A DNA stretch of 64,000 nt from Cronobacter sakazakii (GTDB lineage Bacteria > Pseudomonadota > Gammaproteobacteria > Enterobacterales > Enterobacteriaceae). The stretch is from assembly GCF_000982825.1 (NCBI RefSeq), contig NZ_CP011047.1, positions 3,906,001 through 3,970,000 of the forward strand. Direction: 5' to 3'. The position numbers and the translations under genes were made by a program. Below, piece after piece: positions 37,121 through 46,518 of the stretch. Every line of letters begins with the position of its first letter. Within the stretch, counting starts at the first letter, position 1. The notes under the pieces were generated by a model. The model had not been told where the DNA came from, searched no databases, and saw only the letters and a program-made list of their open reading frames with translations.

Positions 37121-39265
37121 ATGAAAATGTCTGTATCGTCGCCACAATATCGCATCAGCGCGCTTTGCCTGGGCACCTGGATGGCGCTCGGAATAGTGAC
37201 TTACGCGAATGCCGCCATTGTGGTCGATCAACAAAAATCGCCTGATACCACGGTCAATGTTGCGGGTAATGGTGCGACAGTCGTTGATGTGAGCGCCCCT
37301 TCCAGTGGCGGCGTTTCCCATAACTACTACAAACAGTTCGACGTTAACAGCGCAGGTGTGGTGCTCAATAACGGTGCCGGCAGCAGTAACACGACGCTTG
37401 CGGGTAACGTCAACGGCAACGCGAATATGTCACACGGTAGCGCCAGCGTCATTTTAAACGAAGTGGCGTCATCCAGCCCCAGCCAGTTAAACGGCATGGT
37501 GGAAGTCGCAGGAAAAAAAGCGGCGGTCATTATCGCTAACCCGTCGGGTATTACCTGTGACGGCTGCGGTTTCATTAATACCAGTCGCTCAACGCTGGTC
37601 ACCGGCACCGTTGACATGACCGCCGGCAAAGTCAGCAACTTTAAGGTCACTGATGGCAAAATCGTGATTACCGGCAAAGGGATGGACGATCGTGGAACGG
37701 ACTACACCGATCTCATCTCTCGCTCCGCGATTATTAACGCACAGTTGACGGCGCGCGAACTGCGTATCGTCACCGGCACCAATAAAGTTAATTATAAAAC
37801 GCTGAATACGAAGAAAATCCTGCCGGATCTCTTTAGCGACGAGCCATCCCTGGCACTGGATGTATCCAGTCTTGGGGGGATGTATGCCAATAAGATTCAG
37901 CTTATTGGTACGGAAAACGGCGTGGGGGTTCGCAACAACGGCATTATCTCTACTGCGGCGCAGGACATTTCTATTTCAGTAGACGGTAAGCTCGAAAACA
38001 ACAATATTATTTCTGCGAATACCGATTTGCTGATCGATACCAACCAGCATGATGTCGATAACGATAATGGCCGCCTTCAGGCCGAACGTAATCTCGCTAT
38101 CGCCAGCAGCAAGCTTGATAACAACAACAACGGCCTGATTACTGCTAAAGACATTAATATCAACACGCACGGCAATACGCTGGATAATAACGGCAGGGGT
38201 ATTATTGCGAGCGGCAGTATCAACATCGCTGCGGATGATATTACCAACGGCAGCCGTATCACAGGCAATGATGACCTTACGATAAGCGCCGGAACGCTGA
38301 ATAACCGCGGCGAAATAAGCGCCAACACGGTGTCCATTACCGCAGGAAAACTCAACAACCAGGATCTGATTCAGGCGCAGCAGGCGCTGACGATTGTGAG
38401 TGACACGCTGGAAAACGAAAAAGACGGGCTTATCAGCAGTGGAACCGACACACGGCTTCAGACTCATGACATTCGCAACCGCGGCAAAATCTATGCGCAA
38501 GGCGCGCTGGATGCCTATGCGTCCCATTCGCTGGATAACGAACAGGGCACCCTTGCGGCCATCGGGAATATGACGCTGGATACCAAAACATTATCCAATA
38601 CCGCAGGTAGCATTTTTAGCGCCAGACAGCTGGATATTGTCGCCGACAAGATTGATAACAGCGCAGGTTTATTTACCGAGGGAGGAACTATCGCCGGTAA
38701 CACTGTCACGGTCAGCAGCGGGTATTTCAATAATGACAAAGGGACAGTGAAAGGTAATAAGATCTATCTGCAGGGCGATACGTTTGATGTCGGTAACGGT
38801 CATATTGCGGCAACCGGCGATATTACGGTTAACGCGGATGACGATTTCTATGTCAATAACCACGGCTCCGTGGAATCGAAAGCAGGAAATATTAACATCA
38901 ACGCTGCCGACAATTTCTCAAACGACGGCACCATCAAAGCGACCGGGGCGATTAACCTTAATAGCAGCACATTCTCCAACAAAGGCAGCATCTCTACCGG
39001 CGATAAAATCGCAATTTACGCGGCAAAATCGTTCGAGAATGAAAACCACGGTTATATCAACGGTCGCAACGGACTGTCGATTGAGGCGGTTAATACGCTG
39101 GATAACGAAGGTTCGCTCTATTCCTACGATACGATCACGCTGCGCTCACATAAAGTCACGAACCATAGCGGTGCTAAAATCTCCAGCGACGATAATGAGA
39201 TCTTTACCGATCGCTTTGTGAATCATGGCCGCATCGAAGGGTATTACGATCTGCACGATTATTAA
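37121..39265 (+). CDS. Short CdiA/FHA-like two-partner-secretion exoprotein (orphan)
   Basis: Secreted filamentous-haemagglutinin-type protein, 714 residues. A signal peptide ends around ...YANAA (residue 32). The two-partner-secretion (TPS) domain follows, with the hallmark NPSGITCDGCGFINT starting at Asn140 and cysteines at 146 and 149, as in CdiA N-terminal domains. Residues about 280-700 are degenerate beta-helix repeats of roughly 20 residues (LDNNNNGLITAKDININ; LNNRGEISANTVSITAG). It is far shorter than usual CdiA or FhaB proteins (over 2,000 residues). It has no pretoxin motif, toxin tip or immunity gene, and no TpsB transporter nearby. It may be a short adhesin using a distant transporter, or the stump of a larger gene. 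Confidence 0.88.
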   Translation: MKMSVSSPQYRISALCLGTWMALGIVTYANAAIVVDQQKSPDTTVNVAGNGATVVDVSAPSSGGVSHNYYKQFDVNSAGVVLNNGAGSSNTTLAGNVNGNANMSHGSASVILNEVASSSPSQLNGMVEVAGKKAAVIIANPSGITCDGCGFINTSRSTLVTGTVDMTAGKVSNFKVTDGKIVITGKGMDDRGTDYTDLISRSAIINAQLTARELRIVTGTNKVNYKTLNTKKILPDLFSDEPSLALDVSSLGGMYANKIQLIGTENGVGVRNNGIISTAAQDISISVDGKLENNNIISANTDLLIDTNQHDVDNDNGRLQAERNLAIASSKLDNNNNGLITAKDININTHGNTLDNNGRGIIASGSINIAADDITNGSRITGNDDLTISAGTLNNRGEISANTVSITAGKLNNQDLIQAQQALTIVSDTLENEKDGLISSGTDTRLQTHDIRNRGKIYAQGALDAYASHSLDNEQGTLAAIGNMTLDTKTLSNTAGSIFSARQLDIVADKIDNSAGLFTEGGTIAGNTVTVSSGYFNNDKGTVKGNKIYLQGDTFDVGNGHIAATGDITVNADDDFYVNNHGSVESKAGNININAADNFSNDGTIKATGAINLNSSTFSNKGSISTGDKIAIYAAKSFENENHGYINGRNGLSIEAVNTLDNEGSLYSYDTITLRSHKVTNHSGAKISSDDNEIFTDRFVNHGRIEGYYDLHDY

Positions 39266-39293
39266 TCGATTATTGCGATTCTGAAACCTGACG

Positions 39294-39323
39294 AAAAAAA
39301 CGGGTAGTCATCTGACTACCCGT
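39294..39323. terminator. Bidirectional terminator between the FHA-like gene and ybiT
   Basis: ACGGGTAGT / ACTACCCGT with a 6-nt loop (39300-39323). On the minus strand seven T follow, a strong ybiT terminator; on the plus strand TATTGTTTTA follows. Confidence 0.85.
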
Positions 39324-39346
39324 TATTGTTTTAATGCGGCGAATCG

Positions 39347-40939
39347 TTATTCGATGCCTTTGCTGCGCAGATAATCTTCGTAACCGCCGGAGAAATCCAC
39401 CACGCGTTCCGGGGTAATTTCAATCACGCGGGTCGCAAGAGAGCTGACGAATTCACGGTCGTGGGAGACGAAAATCAGCGTGCCCTGGTACATCTCCAGC
39501 GCGGCGTTCAGCGATTCGATCGATTCCATATCCAGGTGGTTGGTCGGTTCGTCCATCACCAGAATGTTCGGTTTTTGCATCATCAGCTTGCCGAACAGCA
39601 TACGGCCCTTTTCACCACCGGAAAGCACTTTGGCGGGCTTTTTGATGTCGTCCTGGCTGAACAACAGACGTCCGAGAATGCTGCGTACCGCCTGCTCGTC
39701 GTCACCTTCCTGCTTCCACTGGCTCATCCAGTCGAAAACGGTGAGATCGTTGTCGAACTCATACTCGTGATCCTGCGCGTAGTAGCCAATCTGCGCGTTC
39801 TCGGACCATTTCACGGTGCCGCTGTCCGGTTGCAGTTCGCCCACCAGCGTTTTCAGCATGGTGGATTTACCCACGCCGTTGGCGCCGAGGATAGCCAGCT
39901 TCTCGCCCACTTCCAGCAGCAGGCCGACGTTTTTAAACAGCGGGCCGTTATCGAAGCCTTTGGTCATGGCCTCCACTTCCAGCGCGTTGCGGAACAGTTT
40001 CTTGTCCTGCTCGAAGCGGATAAACGGGTTCTGACGGCTGGAGGCTTTCACCTCTTCCAGTTTGATTTTGTCAATCTGGCGGGCGCGGGAGGTCGCCTGA
40101 CGGGATTTCGAGGCGTTGGCGCTAAAGCGGCTCACAAACGACTGCAGGTCCGCAATCTGGGCTTTTTTCTTGGCGTTGTCCGCCAGCAGACGCTCGCGCG
40201 CCTGGGTCGCCGCGGTCATGTATTCGTCGTAGTTGCCCGGATAAACGCGCAGCTCGCCGTAATCGAGATCCGCCATGTGGGTGCAGACCATGTTCAGGAA
40301 GTGACGGTCGTGCGAAATGATAATCATGGTGCTGTCGCGATCGTTCAGCGTCTGCTCCAGCCAGCGAATGGTGTCGATGTCCAGGTTGTTCGTCGGTTCG
40401 TCGAGCAGCAGGATATCCGGGTTAGAGAACAGCGCCTGCGCCAGCAGCACACGCAGCTTCCAGCCAGGAGCGACTTCGCTCATCGGGCCGTAGTGCTGCT
40501 CCAGCGGAATGCCGACGCCCAGCAACAGCTCACCCGCGCGGGATTCCGCGCTGTAGCCGTCCATTTCGCCATATTTCACTTCGAGATCGGCCACTTTATA
40601 GCCGTCCTCTTCGCTCATCTCCGGCAGACTGTAGATGCGATCGCGCTCCTGCTTCACTTCCCACAGTTCGCTGTGCCCCATAATTACGGTGTCCAGCACG
40701 GTATATTGTTCAAACGCGAACTGATCCTGACGCAGCTTACCGATGCGTTCGTTAGGGTCGAGCGAAACGTTGCCCGCGCTCGGCTGTAAATCGCCGCCGA
40801 GGATTTTCATGAAAGTGGACTTGCCGCTCCCGTTGGCGCCAATCAGACCGTAACGGTTGCCGCCGCCAAACTTGACGGAAATGTTTTCAAACAGCGGCTT
40901 ACTGCCGAACTGCATGGTGACGTTGCTGGTAACTAACAC
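39347..40939 (-). CDS. ybiT: YbiT, ABC-F family ATPase
   Basis: Cytoplasmic ABC-F protein acting on the ribosome, related to EttA and Uup. The GTG at 40939 with AGGA upstream gives exactly 530 residues, the E. coli length; the frame runs 24 codons further 5'. Two ABC domains each have Walker A ([18 protein letters not shown]), a signature (near [18 protein letters not shown]) and Walker B ([22 protein letters not shown]). They are joined by the charged linker with [18 protein letters not shown] (about 300). No membrane domain. Divergent from ldtB, as in E. coli. Confidence 0.97.
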   Translation of the reverse strand: MLVTSNVTMQFGSKPLFENISVKFGGGNRYGLIGANGSGKSTFMKILGGDLQPSAGNVSLDPNERIGKLRQDQFAFEQYTVLDTVIMGHSELWEVKQERDRIYSLPEMSEEDGYKVADLEVKYGEMDGYSAESRAGELLLGVGIPLEQHYGPMSEVAPGWKLRVLLAQALFSNPDILLLDEPTNNLDIDTIRWLEQTLNDRDSTMIIISHDRHFLNMVCTHMADLDYGELRVYPGNYDEYMTAATQARERLLADNAKKKAQIADLQSFVSRFSANASKSRQATSRARQIDKIKLEEVKASSRQNPFIRFEQDKKLFRNALEVEAMTKGFDNGPLFKNVGLLLEVGEKLAILGANGVGKSTMLKTLVGELQPDSGTVKWSENAQIGYYAQDHEYEFDNDLTVFDWMSQWKQEGDDEQAVRSILGRLLFSQDDIKKPAKVLSGGEKGRMLFGKLMMQKPNILVMDEPTNHLDMESIESLNAALEMYQGTLIFVSHDREFVSSLATRVIEITPERVVDFSGGYEDYLRSKGIE

Positions 40940-41158
40940 GCGTAATTCCTGGGTAAGATGTGTGATAAACAACGCATTATGCCATAACTCCGAATTTATT
41001 TCCCCCGTCAATGGACTGACTACACTGACTCAGGAATGGGAAAAAAATGTGAATAAGCACACAACTCAATTCCCTGCCACGGAGAATGCACATATAATGC
41101 GCTCCCTGTATTGTTTCGTTCACTCTAACGGCCGGTCTGGCAACGATATTTGCATAAC

Positions 41159-42079
41159 ATGAAGATGAAATTACGCACGCTTTTAGTGGCAGCCTTCGCA
41201 GTCGTCGGGTTTTGTAAATCCGCCTCTGCGGTGACTTATCCTCTGCCGACCGACGGTAGCCGTCTGGTGGGTGAAAACCAGGTAGTGACGATCCCGGATG
41301 GCAATACGCTGCCGCTTGAGGATTTCGCCGCTCAGTATCAGATGGGGCTTTCCAACATGCTGGAAGCCAACCCGGGCGTTGACCCGTATCTGCCGAAAGG
41401 CGGCACCATTCTGAACATTCCTCAGCAGCTGATCCTGCCGGATACGCCGCATGAAGGGATTGTGATTAACAGCGCCGAAATGCGTCTGTATTACTACCCG
41501 AAAGGCACCAACACCGTTATCGTGCTGCCGATTGGTATCGGTCAGCTCGGTAAAGACACCCCGATCAACTGGGTGACCAAAGTGGAGCGCAAGCGCGCGA
41601 ACCCGACCTGGACGCCAACCGCCAAGATGCATGCGGAATATGCGGCCGCGGGCGAACCGCTGCCGCCGGTGGTACCGGCTGGCCCGGATAATCCGATGGG
41701 CCTCTACGCGCTCTACATCGGTCGCCTGTACGCTATTCACGGTACTAACGCTAACTTCGGTATCGGCCTTCGCGTGAGCCACGGCTGCGTGCGTCTGCGT
41801 AACGAAGACATTAAATTCCTGTTTGAGAACGTGCCGGTCGGCACCCGCGTACAGTTTGTCAACGAGCCGGTGAAAGCGACCACCGAGCCGGATGGCAGCC
41901 GTTACATCGAGGTGCATAACCCGCTCTCTACCAGCGAAGATCAGATCAACAACAACGAACTGGTGCCAATTACGCTGACCAAAGCGGTCACGACAGTCAC
42001 AAGCCAGAGCGATGTCGATCAGAACGTCGTTGAACAGGCGGTACAGAACCGTTCCGGTATGCCGGTCCGTCTGAACTAA
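41159..42079 (+). CDS. ldtB: LdtB, L,D-transpeptidase attaching Braun's lipoprotein
   Basis: Periplasmic L,D-transpeptidase (YbiS) that links the major outer-membrane lipoprotein to peptidoglycan meso-diaminopimelate. From the ATG at 41159 it has 306 residues, equal to E. coli. Signal peptide to ...SASA (about 24), a LysM-type domain ([21 protein letters not shown]) and the YkuD catalytic domain with the HGTNA...SHGCVRLRN motif, in which the cysteine is the nucleophile. Monocistronic with a strong terminator. Confidence 0.97.
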   Translation: MKMKLRTLLVAAFAVVGFCKSASAVTYPLPTDGSRLVGENQVVTIPDGNTLPLEDFAAQYQMGLSNMLEANPGVDPYLPKGGTILNIPQQLILPDTPHEGIVINSAEMRLYYYPKGTNTVIVLPIGIGQLGKDTPINWVTKVERKRANPTWTPTAKMHAEYAAAGEPLPPVVPAGPDNPMGLYALYIGRLYAIHGTNANFGIGLRVSHGCVRLRNEDIKFLFENVPVGTRVQFVNEPVKATTEPDGSRYIEVHNPLSTSEDQINNNELVPITLTKAVTTVTSQSDVDQNVVEQAVQNRSGMPVRLN

Positions 42080-42095
42080 TCTGCCGCAAGGCGAT

Positions 42096-42133
42096 AAAAA
42101 ACCCCGCGTGCATCGCTGCCCGCGGGGTTTTTT
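42096..42133. terminator. Bidirectional terminator between ldtB and the efflux operon
   Basis: AAAAAACCCCGCG / CGCGGGGTTTTTT around a 12-nt loop, 16 bp after the ldtB stop and 17 bp after the convergent efflux gene's stop. Symmetric A and T runs let it work both ways. Confidence 0.9.
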
Positions 42134-42149
42134 ATTGGCTTTGAATGCC

Positions 42150-43691
42150 CTAGCCGCGCGGCGCGGGGCCAAACACGTCGTAGTCCGGCAGACGCACGTT
42201 CTGATAGGGCTCCCAGCCGCCGCCGAGTGCTTTGTAGAGCGCGACCAGATCGAGACTGCTTTGCACTCGCGCCTGCGCGCGCTGCTGCTCGGCCTGTGCC
42301 AGCTGGCGCTGGGCGTCGAGCACGTCGATAAACGTGGCGATGCCTTTACGGTAGCTGTCGCTCGCCAGATCGAATGAGGTTTGCAGCGCGTCCAGCGTTT
42401 TCTCAAGCCCGGCCTCGCGCTGCTGGTCGGTGCGGTAGCTGACCAGCGCATTTTCCACATCGCTTAACGCTGTCAGCACCGTCTGGCGATACTGCAACGC
42501 CGCCGCGCCCTGCTCCGCGCGGGCAAGTTTCACGCTGGAGACCAGTCGCCCGCCCTGGAAGATCGGAATCGAAATCTGCGGGCCGAAGCTGTAAAAATGG
42601 CTGCTCCAGTCGGTGAGGTAACTGGTTTCGCTGTTACGCATCCCGAGCTGGCCCGAGAGCGACAGGCTCGGGAAGAGCTGCGCCACTGACACCCCGATTT
42701 GCGCGGTTGCGGCGTGGAGCCGTGCTTCGGCTTCACGCACGTCCGGGCGACGGCGCGCGAGCGTTGAGGGAATGCCCACCGGCACGATTTCCGGCAGCGG
42801 TGGTAACGGCTGCGCGGCCTGCAATTCTGCATCAAGCGCGCCCGGCGGCTTGCCAAGCAGCACCGCCAGCCCGTTCATCGCCTGACGCTCCTGCGCCTGA
42901 TACTGCGGCAGTTGCGCCTGGAGCGAACCAAGCTGGGCGCGGGCGTTTTCCACATCCAGCTGCGGCGACAGCCCGCTTTGCTGGCGGCTTTCGGTCAGCT
43001 CCAGCGTCTGCTGCGCTGAGGCGATCTGCTGATTCATGGTGGCGAGAATGCTCTGCGCGCCGCGCAGTTGCAGCCAGGCGCGCGCCACTTCGGCTTCAAG
43101 CGAGACCAGCGCGTCGTTGCGCTGCTCAATCGCCGCCTTCTGCTGCGCGTCTGCGGCCTCTACCTGACGGCGCACTTTGCCCCACAGGTCAATTTCCCAC
43201 TGCGCGTCAAAGCTGCCCTGATAGAGGTTAATCGGCTGCGTCAGCGGCCCGAGCGCGGAACTGATTTGCGGATCGACCGCATCAAGCTGGCCATAGACGT
43301 CATGCGATTTCAGCTCGCCTTCGAGACCAAGCTGCTGGCGCGTGGCGCGCACGTTGCCGTTGACCGCCGGGAAAAACGCGCCGCCCGCCTGGTTTATCTG
43401 TTCACGGGCCCCGGCGATACGCAGCACCGTTTGCTGTAGCGATAAGTTACCGGCGATGGCGCGCTCAATCAGGCTGTCGAGTTGCGGCGATTTAAACGTG
43501 CGCCACCAGCGCGGGTCTGGCGCGGTGCTGCGCGCCTTTGAGGCCACATCCGGCGCGTTCTGCCGGGCGGTTTCGCCGAAAGCGCCCGGCGTTACGGGCT
43601 CAGGCCGTTGGTAATCGGGGCCAACCGCGCAGCCTGCCAGCAGCAGCGCCAGCGCCGTCAGTGATAAGGGGAAGGTCACTCTCCCGGACAT
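42150..43691 (-). CDS. Outer-membrane efflux lipoprotein (NodT/TolC family)
   Basis: Outer-membrane channel of a tripartite pump, 513 residues. A lipoprotein signal (MSGRVTFPLSLTALALLLAG then Cys) and the following AVGPDYQRP are typical of NodT-family factors. Two OEP repeats follow, each with long coiled-coil helices (EAEVARAWLQLRGAQSILA; EARLHAATAQIGVSVAQLFP) and the conserved YRKGIATFIDVLDAQRQL near the end. It is the last gene of a three-gene operon, starting 1 bp after the permease stop. K-12 has no such gene here. Confidence 0.93.
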   Translation of the reverse strand: MSGRVTFPLSLTALALLLAGCAVGPDYQRPEPVTPGAFGETARQNAPDVASKARSTAPDPRWWRTFKSPQLDSLIERAIAGNLSLQQTVLRIAGAREQINQAGGAFFPAVNGNVRATRQQLGLEGELKSHDVYGQLDAVDPQISSALGPLTQPINLYQGSFDAQWEIDLWGKVRRQVEAADAQQKAAIEQRNDALVSLEAEVARAWLQLRGAQSILATMNQQIASAQQTLELTESRQQSGLSPQLDVENARAQLGSLQAQLPQYQAQERQAMNGLAVLLGKPPGALDAELQAAQPLPPLPEIVPVGIPSTLARRRPDVREAEARLHAATAQIGVSVAQLFPSLSLSGQLGMRNSETSYLTDWSSHFYSFGPQISIPIFQGGRLVSSVKLARAEQGAAALQYRQTVLTALSDVENALVSYRTDQQREAGLEKTLDALQTSFDLASDSYRKGIATFIDVLDAQRQLAQAEQQRAQARVQSSLDLVALYKALGGGWEPYQNVRLPDYDVFGPAPRG

Positions 43692-43692
43692 A

Positions 43693-45264
43693 TTAATGTG
43701 CTCCTGCGGAGCCTTCGCTCTTGATGGGCGAAAGCAATAAACAAAACGGAATCAACAGGATCGCCACCACGCTCAGCATGGTGAACACGTCGACATACGC
43801 GAGAATGCGCGACTGGGCAATCATGGTTTTATAAAGCTGCCCGGTGGCGATGCCGGTCGGGTCGCCGAGCTGGGCGGTGAAATTGCGCACCGCCTCGGCA
43901 CCGCTGCGTATCGCCTGCTGGAACTGTTCGTCAAAAGGCGTCATGTGCGCGCTCAGATGCGCGCTCTGCACCTGCGAACGTTCGGTAATCGCGGCGGTGG
44001 AGAGCGAAATCCCTATCGAGCCTGCGACGTTACGGAACATCGTAAACAGCGCCGCCGCGTCGGCGTTAAGCTTCTGCGGAATGGTGATAAACGCAATCGT
44101 GGTAAGCGGCACAAACAAAAAGCCTAGCCCGATAGACTGCGCGCTGCGCATCAGCACCAGCGTTTCGAAATCGACGTTCGGCACCAGATTGCGTGACCAG
44201 AAAAATGACACGCCAAGGCACAGGAAGCCGAACGCGATGATCCAGCGGGTCTGCACCAGCGGCATCAGCTTCAGCACAATCGGGATGGTAAAGACAATCA
44301 GCACCGCGCCGGGCGAGAGTATCAGCCCCGACCAGGTGGCGGTGTAGCCGAGATCCTGCTGCGCCAGCTGCGGAATAACGACCGAGCTGCCGTAGAGGAT
44401 CAGCGCCATGCCCGCCATCAGCACGCTGGAGACGGCGAAGTTTTTATCCCGTACGCAGTGCAGATCCACCACTGGACGGCGGGTGTAGATGAGCCAGTAA
44501 ATCGCGCCGACAATCCCGATAAGCGTCAGCACCGCGAAGGTGCGGATAAAATCGGACGCGAACCAGTCTTCGTCTTCGCCGCGATCGAGCATCACCTGCA
44601 GGCAGCCGAGGCCCAGCGCAATCAGCCCGATGCCCGTCCAGTCGACCGGGATTTTTTCTTCCGATTTTTTCTCCCACGGCGGATCTTCCAGCAACTGATA
44701 GACCGCCAGCACGCAGACGATGCCGACCGGAATGTTGATGAAAAAGACCCAGCGCCAGGAGTAGTTATCGGTTATCCAGCCGCCGAGCGTCGGGCCAAGC
44801 ACCGGTGCGACGATAATCGCAATGGAAGAAAGCCCGAACGCCTTGCCGCGATCTTCCGGCTTGAAGTAATCGAGCAGCACCGACTGCTGCGTCGGCTGCA
44901 GACCGCCGCCGAAAAAGCCCTGCAAAATACGAAACAGAATAATTTGCCAGAGCTCAGTGGCGATGCCGCACAGAAACGAGCAGACGGTAAACATCACAAT
45001 GCAAATCAGGAAAAACTGTTTGCGCCCGAACAGCCGGCTGAAAAACGCCGACAGCGGCAGCACGATGCCATTCGCCACCAGATACGAGGTCAGGACCCAC
45101 GTCGATTCGGAATAGCTCGACGACAGCGACCCGGCGATGTGCGGCAGCGCCACGTTAACGATAGTGGTGTCGAGAATTTCCATGAACACCGCGATCGTCA
45201 CGACAATCGCGACGGACCAGGGGTTGCTGGCCGGACGCCAGCCGCTGTGGGCCTGCTCGCTCAT
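43693..45264 (-). CDS. EmrB/QacA-type MFS drug exporter (DHA2)
   Basis: Fourteen-segment proton-driven drug exporter, 523 residues. The DHA2 features are MEILDTTIVNVALPHIAGSL in TM1, LSAFFSRLFGRKQFFL (motif A) and VLGPTLGGWITDNYSWRWVF in TM5 (motif C). It overlaps the adaptor gene by 4 bp (ATGA) and precedes the outer-membrane factor by 1 bp, so a complete envelope-spanning pump is co-translated. The closest E. coli relatives are EmrB and EmrY; the substrate is unknown. Confidence 0.94.
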   Translation of the reverse strand: MSEQAHSGWRPASNPWSVAIVVTIAVFMEILDTTIVNVALPHIAGSLSSSYSESTWVLTSYLVANGIVLPLSAFFSRLFGRKQFFLICIVMFTVCSFLCGIATELWQIILFRILQGFFGGGLQPTQQSVLLDYFKPEDRGKAFGLSSIAIIVAPVLGPTLGGWITDNYSWRWVFFINIPVGIVCVLAVYQLLEDPPWEKKSEEKIPVDWTGIGLIALGLGCLQVMLDRGEDEDWFASDFIRTFAVLTLIGIVGAIYWLIYTRRPVVDLHCVRDKNFAVSSVLMAGMALILYGSSVVIPQLAQQDLGYTATWSGLILSPGAVLIVFTIPIVLKLMPLVQTRWIIAFGFLCLGVSFFWSRNLVPNVDFETLVLMRSAQSIGLGFLFVPLTTIAFITIPQKLNADAAALFTMFRNVAGSIGISLSTAAITERSQVQSAHLSAHMTPFDEQFQQAIRSGAEAVRNFTAQLGDPTGIATGQLYKTMIAQSRILAYVDVFTMLSVVAILLIPFCLLLSPIKSEGSAGAH

Positions 45265-46418
45265 TCCACCGTCACCTCAGGCTCGACGGACAGCCCCAGC
45301 GGCAGCGGCTGGTTCCAGTTCTCAAGTCCTTTGTCGATAACGATTTTCACCGGCACGCGCTGGACGATTTTCACAAAGTTGCCGGTGGCGTTTTCCGCCG
45401 GGAACGCCGAGAAGCGCGAGCCGCTGCCCTGTTGAATGCTCTCGACATGGCCCTCAAGTTCCAGGTCGGGGAAAGCGTCTACGGAGATCTCGACTTTATT
45501 ACCCGGCCGCATCCGCTCAAGCTGCGACTCTTTAAAGTTCGCCACCACCCAGATATCCGGCGAGACAATCGAAAAGAGCGCGCTGCCCGCCTGCACCAGC
45601 GTGCCGTTCTGGACGTTACGCTTCGTGACATAGCCGTCGAACGGCGCGCGCACTTCGGTATAAGAGAGATTCAGCTCGGCCGTTTTTAACTGCGCACGGG
45701 CCTGTTCCACCTGGCTCTGGCGCGCTTCGACGTTGGTTTCCTGCTGACGAATTTGCAGTTGCACCTGCTCGGCCACTTCCAGCTGCACCTGCGCGTTAGC
45801 AAGGCCCGCTTCGGCGCTGCGCAGTTGGGCGTTGGCAGCGTCGATGTTTTGTTTCGAGGTGGCGCGCGGGTCAACACCGCGCTGGCGCTGATATTCGGCG
45901 CGGGCGTTGGCAAGCTCCGCCTGGGCGCGCAGCACCTGCGCTTTGGCCTGATCGCGCTGGGCCGGGTACTGCACTTTGGCGAGCGCCAGTTGCGCCTGCG
46001 CCTGATGGAGCTGCGACTCGGCAAGCGACAACTGCGCCTGCGCCTGATCGCGCTGTGCGGTGGCGTCGCGCGGGTCGATAACCACCAGCAGATCGCCTTT
46101 TTTCACCCGCTGGTTATCTTTCACGCGCAGTTCCGTGACATACCCCGCCACTTTCGGCGCGACGGTCACGGCATCACCTTCAATAAAGGCATCGTCAGTG
46201 GTTTCAAGGTTTCGGGTCATAAACCACCAGATGATGGCCCCGATAACCATAATGACAACAACAATACCGAGAATAATCAGCGGCTTTTTACCGGGGCGCT
46301 TGCGGTTTTCACCGTCGCCTTTCCCCTTGCCCTTGCCGTTATCCTCGTTTTTGCTGTTATCGTCTTGTTGATCCTGACGTTTCTCTTCGTCAGCGTTGTT
46401 ATTGTGATTTTCCGCCAT
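45261..46418 (-). CDS. EmrA/HlyD-type periplasmic adaptor of the efflux pump
   Basis: Membrane fusion protein, 385 residues. It has an unusual hydrophilic N-terminal tail of about 45 residues rich in Asn, Asp, Lys and Gly, one membrane segment (about 47-68), a biotinyl-lipoyl half (VAPKVAGYVTELRVKDNQRV), a long alpha-helical hairpin (about 115-235, Gln/Ala-rich coiled coil), then the second lipoyl half (VRAPFDGYVTKRNVQNGTLV) and a beta-barrel. First gene of the operon; no regulator gene is adjacent. The tail is longer and more charged than I recall for EmrA. Confidence 0.93.
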   Translation of the reverse strand: MAENHNNNADEEKRQDQQDDNSKNEDNGKGKGKGDGENRKRPGKKPLIILGIVVVIMVIGAIIWWFMTRNLETTDDAFIEGDAVTVAPKVAGYVTELRVKDNQRVKKGDLLVVIDPRDATAQRDQAQAQLSLAESQLHQAQAQLALAKVQYPAQRDQAKAQVLRAQAELANARAEYQRQRGVDPRATSKQNIDAANAQLRSAEAGLANAQVQLEVAEQVQLQIRQQETNVEARQSQVEQARAQLKTAELNLSYTEVRAPFDGYVTKRNVQNGTLVQAGSALFSIVSPDIWVVANFKESQLERMRPGNKVEISVDAFPDLELEGHVESIQQGSGSRFSAFPAENATGNFVKIVQRVPVKIVIDKGLENWNQPLPLGLSVEPEVTVE

Positions 46419-46518
46419 AGTTCAGCAACAGTCCTGTAAGTTAACACCATCACAAAATACCGTTTACTAAACTTAGGAGCAGTCTATACATTTGCCAGGA
46501 AAAACTGACAAATTAGCA

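Noticed and set aside
37121..39265. Contact-dependent inhibition toxin
   Set aside because: The protein ends within the beta-helix repeats; there is no VENN-type pretoxin motif, C-terminal toxin domain or immunity gene.
39461..40789. 442-codon plus-strand frame opposite ybiT
   Set aside because: Entirely antisense to the full-length ABC-F gene with intact motifs; no ribosome-binding site or homology.
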